A stretch of 64,000 nucleotides of DNA from Candidatus Mycobacterium wuenschmannii (lineage in GTDB: Bacteria; Actinomycetota; Actinomycetes; Mycobacteriales; Mycobacteriaceae). The notes below the pieces were generated by a model. It was not told the DNA's origin and made no database searches. It worked only from the letters and a program-made list of their open reading frames with translations. Below, piece by piece: positions 49,354 to 57,377 of this stretch. The stretch covers positions 4,650,001 through 4,714,000 of the forward strand of contig NZ_CP126981.1 in NCBI RefSeq assembly GCF_030252325.1. Reading direction: 5' to 3'. The translations under genes were made by a program, and so were the position numbers. Positions within the stretch are counted from its first letter, which is position 1; every line of letters begins with the position of its first letter.

Positions 49354-50679
49354 TTATTCCGCGCTCGATGGGATGACGATGATGGTGGCGGTGGTGGCGA
49401 TCTCGTCGGCCGCCACCGCGCCGGGAACCCGGTAACCCTGGCCCACCGCCACTCGGGTAGCGGTACCGCCGATGGCGCGACCGGCGAGGCTGGACAGTGC
49501 CGTCTGGCCGAACATGCCCGGCTGCGCGAGCCCCAATTCCGGTGCGGCGTCGACCGCGGACGCTTCCATCTCGGCCGCCACCGTGCGAACGGCGGGCGTC
49601 GCGGCGGCCCAGTTCTGCGGCACCGACAGCGAGCCGATGTAGCCGGCCCGACCGACCGAGGCCAGTGTCTCGGCGCCGCCCGCGCCGCTGTAGGAGCCAC
49701 TCAGCAGACTGCTGTGCAGCAACGGTGACAGGGCACCCGTGATGGGCGCCGGGTGAAGAAGGGGCCCGATGCCCTGAATGCCGACGCCGAGGCTCGGGAT
49801 GCTGATGGAGGCCTGGTAGAAGCTCCGGAGGACACCGGAGGCATAGCCCAGCGGGCTGAACGGTCCGGAGAGGAAGGTGCTGATGCTGCCGTTCAACGCT
49901 GTGAACACCTTCGAGATGCTGGACAGCCCGCCCGTCACGTCCGGCGGCAGCGTCGCCGTGAGGGCCGGGATTCCCAGGGAGTTGATGAAGGCCGTCTGTG
50001 CGTTCGTCAATTGCGTGCCGAAGGCCGTGATGTCGCCGTTCAGGGTCGTCAGCTGGGAGTTCAGGTACGTCAGCAGGTCGCCGGCCGCGTCGGCGGGCTG
50101 CGCGGCGGCGGCCTGGGCCGTCGAGGCCGCCTGGCTCGCCTGCCCGCTGTCATTCGTCGTTGCCGGCGCCTCCGTGATCGCAGGCAGCCGGGTGGCCGCG
50201 CCAGCGGCCCCGGAGTAGGCGTACATCGCTCCCGCGTCCTGGGCCCAGAACTCCGCATAGGCCGCCTCGGTCGCGGCGATCGCGGGAGTGTTGACGCCCA
50301 GGAAGTTGGTGGCCACCAACGCCGCCAACAGCGCTCGGTTGGCCTCGATCACCGGCGGCGGGATGCTGGCGGCGAACGCCGCCTCGTAGGCGGCGGCCGC
50401 GGCCTGCGCCTGGGCCGCGGTCTGCTCGGCCTGCGCTGCGGTGGTGCTGAGCCAGTCGGTGTAGGGCGCCGCGGCGGTGGCTGCCGCCGCCGACGAGGGC
50501 CCCTGCCAGCTCGAACCCAGCTCGGTGATCGTGGAGGCGTATCCGGCGGCCGTGGCCTGCAGCTCGCTTGCCAGCGCATTCCAGGCGGTCGAGGCCGCCA
50601 GCAGTGGCGCCGAGCCCGGGCCGGCGTAGATCTTGCCGGAGTTGATCTCCGGCGGCAGCGCTCCGAAATCGAAAACCAT
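49354..50679 (-). CDS. PPE protein, SVP subfamily
   Basis: 441 aa, MVFDFGALPPEINSGKIYAG. WQG at about 58-60, NFLGVNTPAIAATEAAYAEFWAQD and the SVP motif GSLSVPQNWAAATP near 352. First gene of a two-PPE operon; no PE gene precedes it, and the nearest PE gene (51325) reads the other way. Confidence 0.93.
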   Translation of the reverse strand: MVFDFGALPPEINSGKIYAGPGSAPLLAASTAWNALASELQATAAGYASTITELGSSWQGPSSAAAATAAAPYTDWLSTTAAQAEQTAAQAQAAAAAYEAAFAASIPPPVIEANRALLAALVATNFLGVNTPAIAATEAAYAEFWAQDAGAMYAYSGAAGAATRLPAITEAPATTNDSGQASQAASTAQAAAAQPADAAGDLLTYLNSQLTTLNGDITAFGTQLTNAQTAFINSLGIPALTATLPPDVTGGLSSISKVFTALNGSISTFLSGPFSPLGYASGVLRSFYQASISIPSLGVGIQGIGPLLHPAPITGALSPLLHSSLLSGSYSGAGGAETLASVGRAGYIGSLSVPQNWAAATPAVRTVAAEMEASAVDAAPELGLAQPGMFGQTALSSLAGRAIGGTATRVAVGQGYRVPGAVAADEIATTATIIVIPSSAE

Positions 50680-50725
50680 CGGTGTCCCTCGCTCCGGGTC
50701 TGTGGGTCGTCAGTGCTCCGCGCTT

Positions 50726-50739
50726 GCTCAGCGCTGAGC
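50726..50739. promoter_or_regulatory. 14-bp palindrome upstream of the PPE operon
   Basis: GCTCAGCGCTGAGC is perfectly self-complementary, 47 bases before the first PPE start codon. Candidate regulator site or leader hairpin. Confidence 0.35.
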
Positions 50740-50822
50740 GTTAGTTGGCTTGACGAAGCGCCCGTCGACAGCTGGCAATTGGTTGCATATCCGCTGGCAG
50801 CTGCCTGGATCTTTTCGCAGCT

Positions 50823-50841
50823 CGAACGTTATCGACGTTCG
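50823..50841. promoter_or_regulatory. Inverted repeat in the PPE/PE intergenic region
   Basis: CGAACGT-TATCG-ACGTTCG, perfect 7-bp arms with a 5-base centre. It resembles half-sites of the SOS box but the spacing is wrong for LexA; likely another regulator. Confidence 0.4.
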
Positions 50842-51324
50842 CGAAAACCGGCTTCTGCCAACGGCGCCCGCCGATAGACGCTCGGCGCACCCAGGCGGCT
50901 CACAGCGGCGGTGCCGAGTCCGATGAATCTGGCCTGAAAAATGGTGATGAGCTGCGCGAATCGCGCGCCGGCCTGCGGGCCACGACCTACGCGATCGCGG
51001 TGAACGGGCAGTGGCCGAGATTAAAAATCTGGGTATCCAAAATGCCGGTCGCGAGACGGAGTGAGCCGCGGTCGATTAATCGCCGGGAGATTCTTACTAA
51101 CCGCCCGCGGCTGCGGCCGTGTGCTCGCAACCCGGGCATTCGGCGTCTCACCAGCTCAGAGCGCCTTTTCCGCCGTCCGCAGGTTTCCTGTCGCGGTCGA
51201 CACGGTGGCGGAACCTGGACCCACCGCCTCGTCGTCCGGCATAGTTGGTCATACAGTTTCGGCTAACGCCACGCTTACTCACTCCGCGTACATCGCAGGG
51301 TGCTGCACCTGAGGAGACATGCAC

Positions 51325-51624
51325 ATGTCGTTCGTGACAACCCAGCCCGAAGCGCTGAGCACGGCAGCCACCGCCCTGGGTGGCATCGGTTCGTCGTTCA
51401 CCGCCCAGAACGCGGCCGCTGCCGCGCCGACCACCGGCGTGGTTCCCGCCGCGGCCGACGAGGTGTCGGCGCTGACCGCCGCCCAGTTCGCCGCCCACGC
51501 TCAGCTGTACCAGGCCGTGGCCGCGCAGGCCGCCGCGATTCATGAGCAGTTCGTCAACACGCTCGGCACCAGCGCCGGCTCGTACGCGGCGACTGAGGCC
51601 GCGAACGCCGCATCCGCCGGCTAA
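51325..51624 (+). CDS. PE family protein
   Basis: 99 aa from ATG 51325 (MSFVTTQPEALSTAATALGG), the standard PE start; the ATG at 51319 precedes it by two codons. Secretion signal YxxxE present as YAATE. No C-terminal extension. It has no PPE gene downstream; its natural partners may be the divergent PPE-SVP genes. Followed by a strong intrinsic terminator. Confidence 0.93.
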   Translation: MSFVTTQPEALSTAATALGGIGSSFTAQNAAAAAPTTGVVPAAADEVSALTAAQFAAHAQLYQAVAAQAAAIHEQFVNTLGTSAGSYAATEAANAASAG

Positions 51625-51638
51625 TTTCACGACTCTCT

Positions 51639-51677
51639 GTCGGCCGGGCACCGTGATGGTGTCCGGCCGACGTTTTT
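51639..51677 (+). terminator. Intrinsic terminator after the PE gene
   Basis: A 14-bp stem (51639-51652 with 51658-51671, one G-T pair) around GTGAT is followed by GTTTTTG. This is a rare canonical hairpin plus T-tract terminator for this genome. It separates the PE gene from the SOS-controlled gene beyond. Confidence 0.88.
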
Positions 51678-51697
51678 GTCGGTGCCTCGTGGCATCA

Positions 51698-51713
51698 TCG
51701 AACATATGTTCGA
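51698..51713. promoter_or_regulatory. Consensus LexA (SOS) box on the start codon of the 13E12 gene
   Basis: TCGAACATATGTTCGA matches the mycobacterial SOS consensus TCGAAC-N4-GTTCGA in every defined position and is fully palindromic. The ATG of the HNH gene (51706) lies inside it, so LexA would directly cover the start. Confidence 0.9.
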
Positions 51714-52950
51714 GTCGACGACACCTGTGGTCGCCCGGTTGCGTTCCGCCGCACGGACGGAGAATCGCGCGGCGGGCGAGCGGCTGGCCGCCATCGGCGA
51801 GATCGACCTGTTGTTCCTGCGCGAGGCCGGTGAACGGGAGTCGTGGTGCACCGATACCCACGAGGCGGTCGCCGCCGAAGTCGCCGCGGCGCTCGGGATC
51901 ACCCGCGGGCTGGCGACGAGTTACCTGGAGTACTCCCGGGCGCTGCGGATCCGGCTGCCGCGGGTCGGGGCTTTGTTGCTGGCCGGCGACATCGACTACC
52001 GGACGTTTCAGACTGTCGTCTACCGCACCGATCTGATCACCGATCCCGACGTGCTGACCGCCGTCGACGGGGAGTTGGCCGTGAAAGTCCCGCGCTGGTC
52101 GGAGATCTCGCAGGGTCGGCTGGGTGCGTACGTCGACCGCGTGGTCGAACGTACCGATCGCGATGCGCTGCGACGACGCCGCGAGACCCAGGCCGACCGC
52201 GAGTTTTCGATCTGGGGTAACACCGACGGCCTCACCGAGGTCTTCGGACGCCTCGTGACGGCCGACGCGCACGCTGTCGATGCGCGACTGGACGCGCTGG
52301 CGGCCACGGTGTGCGCTGACGATCCGCGGACCCGCAGCCAGCGTCGCGCAGATGCCATGGGCGCCTTGGCAATCGGAGCCGATCGGCTGGTGTGCCGCTG
52401 CCGGCGGGCCGACTGTCCGGCCGGGTCCAAGCCGGCGGCGAGTCCGGTGGTGATCCACGTGGTCGCCAACGAAACCGCTCTAGGCGATGTGGCGTCGACG
52501 ACGGGATCGCTGATCGGCGGCGACGCCGTCATCCCGCCGGAGGTGCTCGCCGAGTTGGCGCGCTCGGCCGAGCTTCGGCCGGTGATCCATCCCGAGGATG
52601 CGCCACCCGAGACCCGCTACACGCCATCGCAGGCGCTGGCCGACTTCGTCCGCTGTCGCGATCTCACCTGTCGGTTCCCCGGCTGCGAGACGCCCGCGAT
52701 GCGCTGCGACCTCGACCACACGATCCCGCATGGCGACGGTGGTCCGACACACGCTTCCAACCTGAAATCGCTCTGCCGTCTTCATCATCTGATGAAGACG
52801 TTCTGGGGCTGGCGGGATCAACAGCTACCCGACGGCACCCTGATCTGGACATCGCCCGGCGGCCAGACCTACGTCACGTCGCCGGGCAGCGCGTTGCTGT
52901 TCCCCGCGCTGTGTGCGCCGACGGGTGGGCTGGAACAGTCGGCCACCTGA
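51706..52950 (+). CDS. REP13E12-type HNH endonuclease domain protein (DUF222-HNH)
   Basis: 414 aa from ATG 51706 (MFESTTPVVARLRSAARTEN). The N-terminal two thirds is DUF222; the C-terminal HNH region is CRDLTCRFPGC...CDLDHTIPHGDGGPTHASNLKSLCRLHH, with the His-Asn-His pattern and paired cysteines intact. These proteins are a mycobacterial repeat family often associated with prophage-like elements and DNA damage induction. The expected conserved C-terminal tail is cut off by the TGA at 52948-52950 (see next entry). Start choice: ATG lies in the SOS box; an in-frame GTG at 51676 is inside the preceding terminator. Confidence 0.9.
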   Translation: MFESTTPVVARLRSAARTENRAAGERLAAIGEIDLLFLREAGERESWCTDTHEAVAAEVAAALGITRGLATSYLEYSRALRIRLPRVGALLLAGDIDYRTFQTVVYRTDLITDPDVLTAVDGELAVKVPRWSEISQGRLGAYVDRVVERTDRDALRRRRETQADREFSIWGNTDGLTEVFGRLVTADAHAVDARLDALAATVCADDPRTRSQRRADAMGALAIGADRLVCRCRRADCPAGSKPAASPVVIHVVANETALGDVASTTGSLIGGDAVIPPEVLAELARSAELRPVIHPEDAPPETRYTPSQALADFVRCRDLTCRFPGCETPAMRCDLDHTIPHGDGGPTHASNLKSLCRLHHLMKTFWGWRDQQLPDGTLIWTSPGGQTYVTSPGSALLFPALCAPTGGLEQSAT

Positions 52951-53109
52951 TCGCCGTGCGCCAATCGCTCCGCGATGATGCCCACCCGTAGGCGTACCCG
53001 CGCCCAGAATCGGGCCGCATACGTCGCGGCGCTGCGTCGTCGCAACCGGATGTTGCGGGAACCCGCTAACGTCCCGATCGCCGCTGACGACGAGCCGCCG
53101 CCTTTCTAG
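52951..53109 (+). pseudogene. Detached C-terminal tail of the 13E12 protein
   Basis: In the same reading frame as the HNH gene, directly after its TGA, the sequence continues SPCANRSAMMPTRRRTRAQN and ends ADDEPPPF before TAG at 53107-53109. A basic RRTRAQ region and a DEPPPF end are what I know from DUF222-HNH proteins, so this is their normal tail, separated by one in-frame TGA. It could also be expressed alone from ATG 52975 (44 aa), but no ribosome binding site is seen. Confidence 0.7.
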
Positions 53110-53201
53110 CAACATTGCCGAAACGCATATCCCCATGGGCGAGTGTGTTTATGGTGCCTGCACCCGGGACGACGGGTTCCGGCACCGAAAGGGGGGTCAC
53201 G

Positions 53202-53444
53202 ATGACCCAGAAACCACGTTCTCTCGGCATCAAGATCCCGGCGATGCTCGTTGCGGCGACAGGGGTTGTTGCGATCGGGCTACTGGGCGCGCCCGTCGGG
53301 CATGCCGACCCCCCGAACTGTCCGTCGGGTCAGTTCCCCGCGTCAGACGGATCGGGGTGCTCGAGCGTCCCGGACCCCACTCAATACGGCTGTCCGCCGC
53401 AGGATTACGACTGCATGTTCAAGGCCGGGCCCAAGAAAAACTGA
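53202..53444 (+). CDS. Small secreted cysteine-containing protein
   Basis: 80 aa from ATG 53202, with GAAAGGGGGG upstream. Signal peptide of about 38 residues ending GHA, then a mature part of about 42 residues rich in Pro with four cysteines (NCPSG, GCSS, GCPP, DCMF) that could form two disulfides. Many mycobacteria carry similar small secreted proteins of unknown role. Confidence 0.75.
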   Translation: MTQKPRSLGIKIPAMLVAATGVVAIGLLGAPVGHADPPNCPSGQFPASDGSGCSSVPDPTQYGCPPQDYDCMFKAGPKKN

Positions 53445-53482
53445 GGGCCGCGGACGCCGGCTGTCACCTCGCCGGTTGTTGC

Positions 53483-53683
53483 TCAGCGTCCGGGGGTTTT
53501 GCAGAGGTTGGCGGAAGCCACATCCACCAACAGAGTTGCCTCGGCCATGCCAATTCCTAATCCGTTGCTGGCCTGCATGGCGGCGTCGGGTTTGGAGGTG
53601 CCTTCGCCGAGCAGTTGGCAGATGTGGTGGGCGCTGGCAACCACAACTTTCGCCAGGCGCTGGCTGGCCCCGCCTATTTCTTG
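53483..53683 (-). pseudogene. Remnant of a DUF732-type protein
   Basis: Minus-strand frame of 66 codons ending at TGA 53483-53485, with no start codon found. It reads ASAHHICQLLGEGTS and then GMAEATLLVDVASANLCKTP, which carries the two-cysteine pattern of DUF732 C-terminal halves (compare the intact gene at 47493). The frame enters the 3' end of the small membrane protein gene at 53674. The N-terminal half with signal peptide is missing, so it is a truncated gene. It fills most of the 53445-53673 gap. Confidence 0.55.
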
Positions 53684-53901
53684 GACGGGACCACAATCAC
53701 GGCGATCAGCGTGAAGATGCTGAAGAAGAAGCCGAGTAAGCCCCAGCCGAATGGGTTGCGGCCCTTCGTCGCTGCGATGACTCCGCAGATGATGGCAGCG
53801 ATGACACCGCCGATCAGCAGGAAAATGCCCTTGATGCCCCGCAGGATCAAGCCCGCGGCTTCGGGCTGGCTGTAACTGGCCAGCAAGATCTGGTGAAGCA
53901 T
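53674..53901 (-). CDS. Small membrane protein, two transmembrane segments
   Basis: 75 aa. An excellent ribosome binding site AAGGAGGTCGTC precedes the ATG at 53899-53901. Hydrophobic segments at about 24-44 and 51-71 with GRNPFGWGLLGFFF between them and a terminal PSKK. Similar to small mycobacterial phage-shock-like or hypothetical membrane proteins; function not recognised. Confidence 0.75.
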   Translation of the reverse strand: MLHQILLASYSQPEAAGLILRGIKGIFLLIGGVIAAIICGVIAATKGRNPFGWGLLGFFFSIFTLIAVIVVPSKK

Positions 53902-53953
53902 GACGACCTCCTTGACGCCAATAATCGTCGGAGGTACCCGAAATCGCTGCGGC

Positions 53954-54556
53954 CTAATCGCCTTTCAGGCCGGCGACAAAGGCTTGGGTCTCGTCCCACG
54001 TCGGTAGCAGGCCGGCCGCGCGCGCCTCGTCCAGTGAGGGAGCGGCGGCGTCCCGGTTGGAGATCACCAGTTTGTGTCCGCGCGGCCAGTCGATGGCCAG
54101 CGCCGGATCGGTGGGGGAGATGGTGTGTTCGCGCTGCGGGTTGTACTCGGTCGAGCACAGGTACATCACCGTCGAATTATCCTGCAGCGCAAGAAAACCG
54201 TGCGCCAGCCCCTCGGAGATGTACACCGAGTTGTGGCTCCCCTCATCGAGCACGACGGCGTCCCACCGGCCGAACGTCGGCGAACCCATCCGAATGTCGA
54301 CCACGACGTCGAACACCGAACCGGACACGCACGTCACGTATTTCGCCTGGCTCGGCGGTAGTTGGGCGAAGTGCAGGCCGCGCAGCACCCCGGCCGACGA
54401 CACCGAGCAGTTGGCCTGCCGGACGTCGAATCGATGTCCCGCGAACTCGGTGAAGGCGCGATCGGTGAGCCATTCGAAGAACAGCCCGCGAGAGTCGGGA
54501 TGCACCGCGGGCGTGATCTCCCACGCGCCGGAGATGTCCAGTCCACGCCCATCCAT
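53954..54556 (-). CDS. rmlC: dTDP-4-dehydrorhamnose 3,5-epimerase
   Basis: 200 aa, close to Rv3465. Cupin fold with catalytic His in GVLRGLHFAQLPPSQAKYV and Tyr near LCSTEYNPQREHTI. Step three of dTDP-L-rhamnose synthesis, needed for the rhamnosyl linker between peptidoglycan and arabinogalactan. One nt behind rmlB. Confidence 0.96.
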   Translation of the reverse strand: MDGRGLDISGAWEITPAVHPDSRGLFFEWLTDRAFTEFAGHRFDVRQANCSVSSAGVLRGLHFAQLPPSQAKYVTCVSGSVFDVVVDIRMGSPTFGRWDAVVLDEGSHNSVYISEGLAHGFLALQDNSTVMYLCSTEYNPQREHTISPTDPALAIDWPRGHKLVISNRDAAAPSLDEARAAGLLPTWDETQAFVAGLKGD

Positions 54557-54557
54557 C

Positions 54558-55562
<1,005 letters not shown>

Positions 55563-55621
55563 CTAGCGCGCCGACGATGCAGAGCGCGTAGCGCGATGAG
55601 GAGGAGGTGGGCGGTTAAGCC

Positions 55622-56485
55622 CTAGCCCGGGGGCGTCAAACCGAGGGGTCCGGCCAGCGCTTCCAGCGCGCCGATGAGCTTGCCGTCGGGCCCGCCCAGC
55701 ACCTGGATCGCCACATGATCCGCGCCGGCGTCTACGTGCTCGCTCAGTCGCGCCGCGATCTGCTCGGCGGTGCCGTGCGCGACGACGGCGTCAATCAGCC
55801 TGTCGCTGCCGGGTTTATGGACATCGGCATCGGTGAAGCCGAGCCGGCGCCAGTTGTTCACGTAGTTGCTCAGGTCTAGGTAGAAGTCGACGGTGCGCCG
55901 ACCGATCTCGCGGGCCTCGTCGGCGTTCTCGGTCAGCACCACCTTGTGCTCGGGGGCCAGGAAAACGGCGTTGCCGATCAGCTCGCGGGCCTGTGCGGTG
56001 TGCTGGGGTGGCGTCAGGTAGGGGTGCGCGCCGGCGCTGCGCTCTGCGGACAGGGCCAGCACCTTGGGTCCCAGCGCGGCCAGCACCCGCCGACTGGTCG
56101 GCACCGACGCGCCGTCGAGCTCGTCGAGATATTCGACCAGCGCGTCGTACGGCTTCTTGTACACATCGGTGTGTTCGGGATGCCCCACCCCGACGCCGAG
56201 CAAAAACCTTCCGGGATAAGCCTTTTCGATACGGTGATAGGAGGCGGCGACCTCTGCCGCCGGCGACGCCCAGATGTTGACGATCCCGGTCGCCAGCACC
56301 AGCGACGAGGTCTCGGCCAGGGCGGGTTCCACCCAGCCGAGGTCGGCGTCGGGGGAGCCGCCGACCCAGACCGCGCCGTAGCCCAGCGCCTCGATCTGCT
56401 TGGCCACCCCCGGGCTGACGGAACGGCCGGGAAGCCAGACGCCGTATCGACCCAGGTCGGGTTTGAGCGAAACGCCCTCGGTCAT
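55622..56485 (-). CDS. F420-dependent luciferase-like oxidoreductase, Rv3463-like (copy A)
   Basis: 287 aa, MTEGVSLKPDLGRYGVWLPG. Features of TIGR03620-type proteins: IEALGYGAVWVGGSPDADLGWVEP, ATGIVNIWASPAAEVAASYHRIEKAYPGRFLLGVGVGHPE. In M. tuberculosis the single Rv3463 lies next to rmlB, as here. Substrate unknown. A second copy directly upstream suggests tandem duplication. Confidence 0.92.
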   Translation of the reverse strand: MTEGVSLKPDLGRYGVWLPGRSVSPGVAKQIEALGYGAVWVGGSPDADLGWVEPALAETSSLVLATGIVNIWASPAAEVAASYHRIEKAYPGRFLLGVGVGHPEHTDVYKKPYDALVEYLDELDGASVPTSRRVLAALGPKVLALSAERSAGAHPYLTPPQHTAQARELIGNAVFLAPEHKVVLTENADEAREIGRRTVDFYLDLSNYVNNWRRLGFTDADVHKPGSDRLIDAVVAHGTAEQIAARLSEHVDAGADHVAIQVLGGPDGKLIGALEALAGPLGLTPPG

Positions 56486-56505
56486 CTACGTCCCTTTCTG
56501 GTTCG

Positions 56506-57357
56506 TCAGGCCGGCGTGAGTCCGAGCGGCCCCGCAAGTTCGGCCAACGCGGACACCAGGTTTTCATCTTTGGTCAAGATCTGCACAGGCACGTGGTCGG
56601 CACCGGCGTCGAGGTGCTCTTTCAACCGTGCCGCGATCGCCTCCGGCGTGCCGTAGGCGACCAGCGCGTCGATGAGGCGGTCGCTGCCCGGATAGGTGGT
56701 CTCCTCTTCGGAAAACCCGAGCCGCTTCCAGTTGTTGCGGTAGTTGGCCAGGTTGAAGTAGACCGGCAGCACCTTGCGGGCGATCGCCCGAGCCTCGTCG
56801 GCGTCGGTGGTCAGCACCGCCTTGTGCTCCGGCGCCAGGAACGCCGACGGCCCCATCAGCTCGCGCGCCCGCGCGGTGTGTTCGGGGGCTGTCAGATACG
56901 GGTGCGCGCCCGCGCTGCGCCGCGCCGACAGCTTCAGCACCTGCGGGCCCAGCGCCGCGACGACGCGTCGGTTGGCGGGCACGCCGTGCTCGTCGAGCTG
57001 ATCCAGGTACTCCGCGAGCGCGTCGTAGGGCTTCTTGTATTCGGTGATCGCCTCCGGGTGCCCGACGCCGATGCCCAGCAGGAAGCGTCCGGGGTAGGCG
57101 CGGTCGATGCGGTGGAACGACTCCGCCACCGGCGCGGCGGCGTCCGACCAGATGTTGACGATGCCGGTGGCAACCTGCAGTGTCGTCGTCGCCTCGAGAA
57201 TCGGCTCGACCCAGGCCAGCTCGGCGGGCGGGGAGCCACCCACCCAGACGGAGCCGTAGCCGAGGGCCTCGATGTCTCTGGCCTGCTCGGGGGTGACGCC
57301 GCGGCCGAAGGATCCGAACCGGCCGAGATTGGGTTTGCTCGCTGCAGAATCGGTCAT
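56506..57357 (-). CDS. F420-dependent luciferase-like oxidoreductase, Rv3463-like (copy B)
   Basis: 283 aa, MTDSAASKPNLGRFGSFGRG. Same architecture as copy A (IEALGYGSVWVGGSPPAELAWVEP; GVGHPEAITEYKKPYDALAEYL; GSDRLIDALVAYGTPEAIAARL) with clear divergence, so an old duplication. Twenty nt upstream of copy A and 20 nt from the divergent mmpL gene. Confidence 0.92.
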   Translation of the reverse strand: MTDSAASKPNLGRFGSFGRGVTPEQARDIEALGYGSVWVGGSPPAELAWVEPILEATTTLQVATGIVNIWSDAAAPVAESFHRIDRAYPGRFLLGIGVGHPEAITEYKKPYDALAEYLDQLDEHGVPANRRVVAALGPQVLKLSARRSAGAHPYLTAPEHTARARELMGPSAFLAPEHKAVLTTDADEARAIARKVLPVYFNLANYRNNWKRLGFSEEETTYPGSDRLIDALVAYGTPEAIAARLKEHLDAGADHVPVQILTKDENLVSALAELAGPLGLTPA

Positions 57358-57377
57358 GGTCGCTCCAACCTACCGCT

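Larger units (their letters stand above)
50680..51324. other. Long intergenic region between divergent PPE operon and PE gene
   Basis: 645 bases. It contains the palindromes at 50726-50739 and 50823-50841. Several short open frames occur at 51000-51312 but none has codon use, ribosome binding site or family match that supports a gene. The PE gene has GAGGAGACATGC before its ATG. Promoters could not be fixed. Confidence 0.5.

Noticed and set aside
50822..50842. Possible second SOS box (TCGAAC ... GTTCGC)
   Set aside because: The half-sites are separated by nine bases rather than four and the last base differs, so LexA binding is unlikely.
51000..51312. Two overlapping plus-strand open frames of 83-88 codons before the PE gene
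   Set aside because: No ribosome binding site, atypical composition and no recognisable domain; treated as intergenic.
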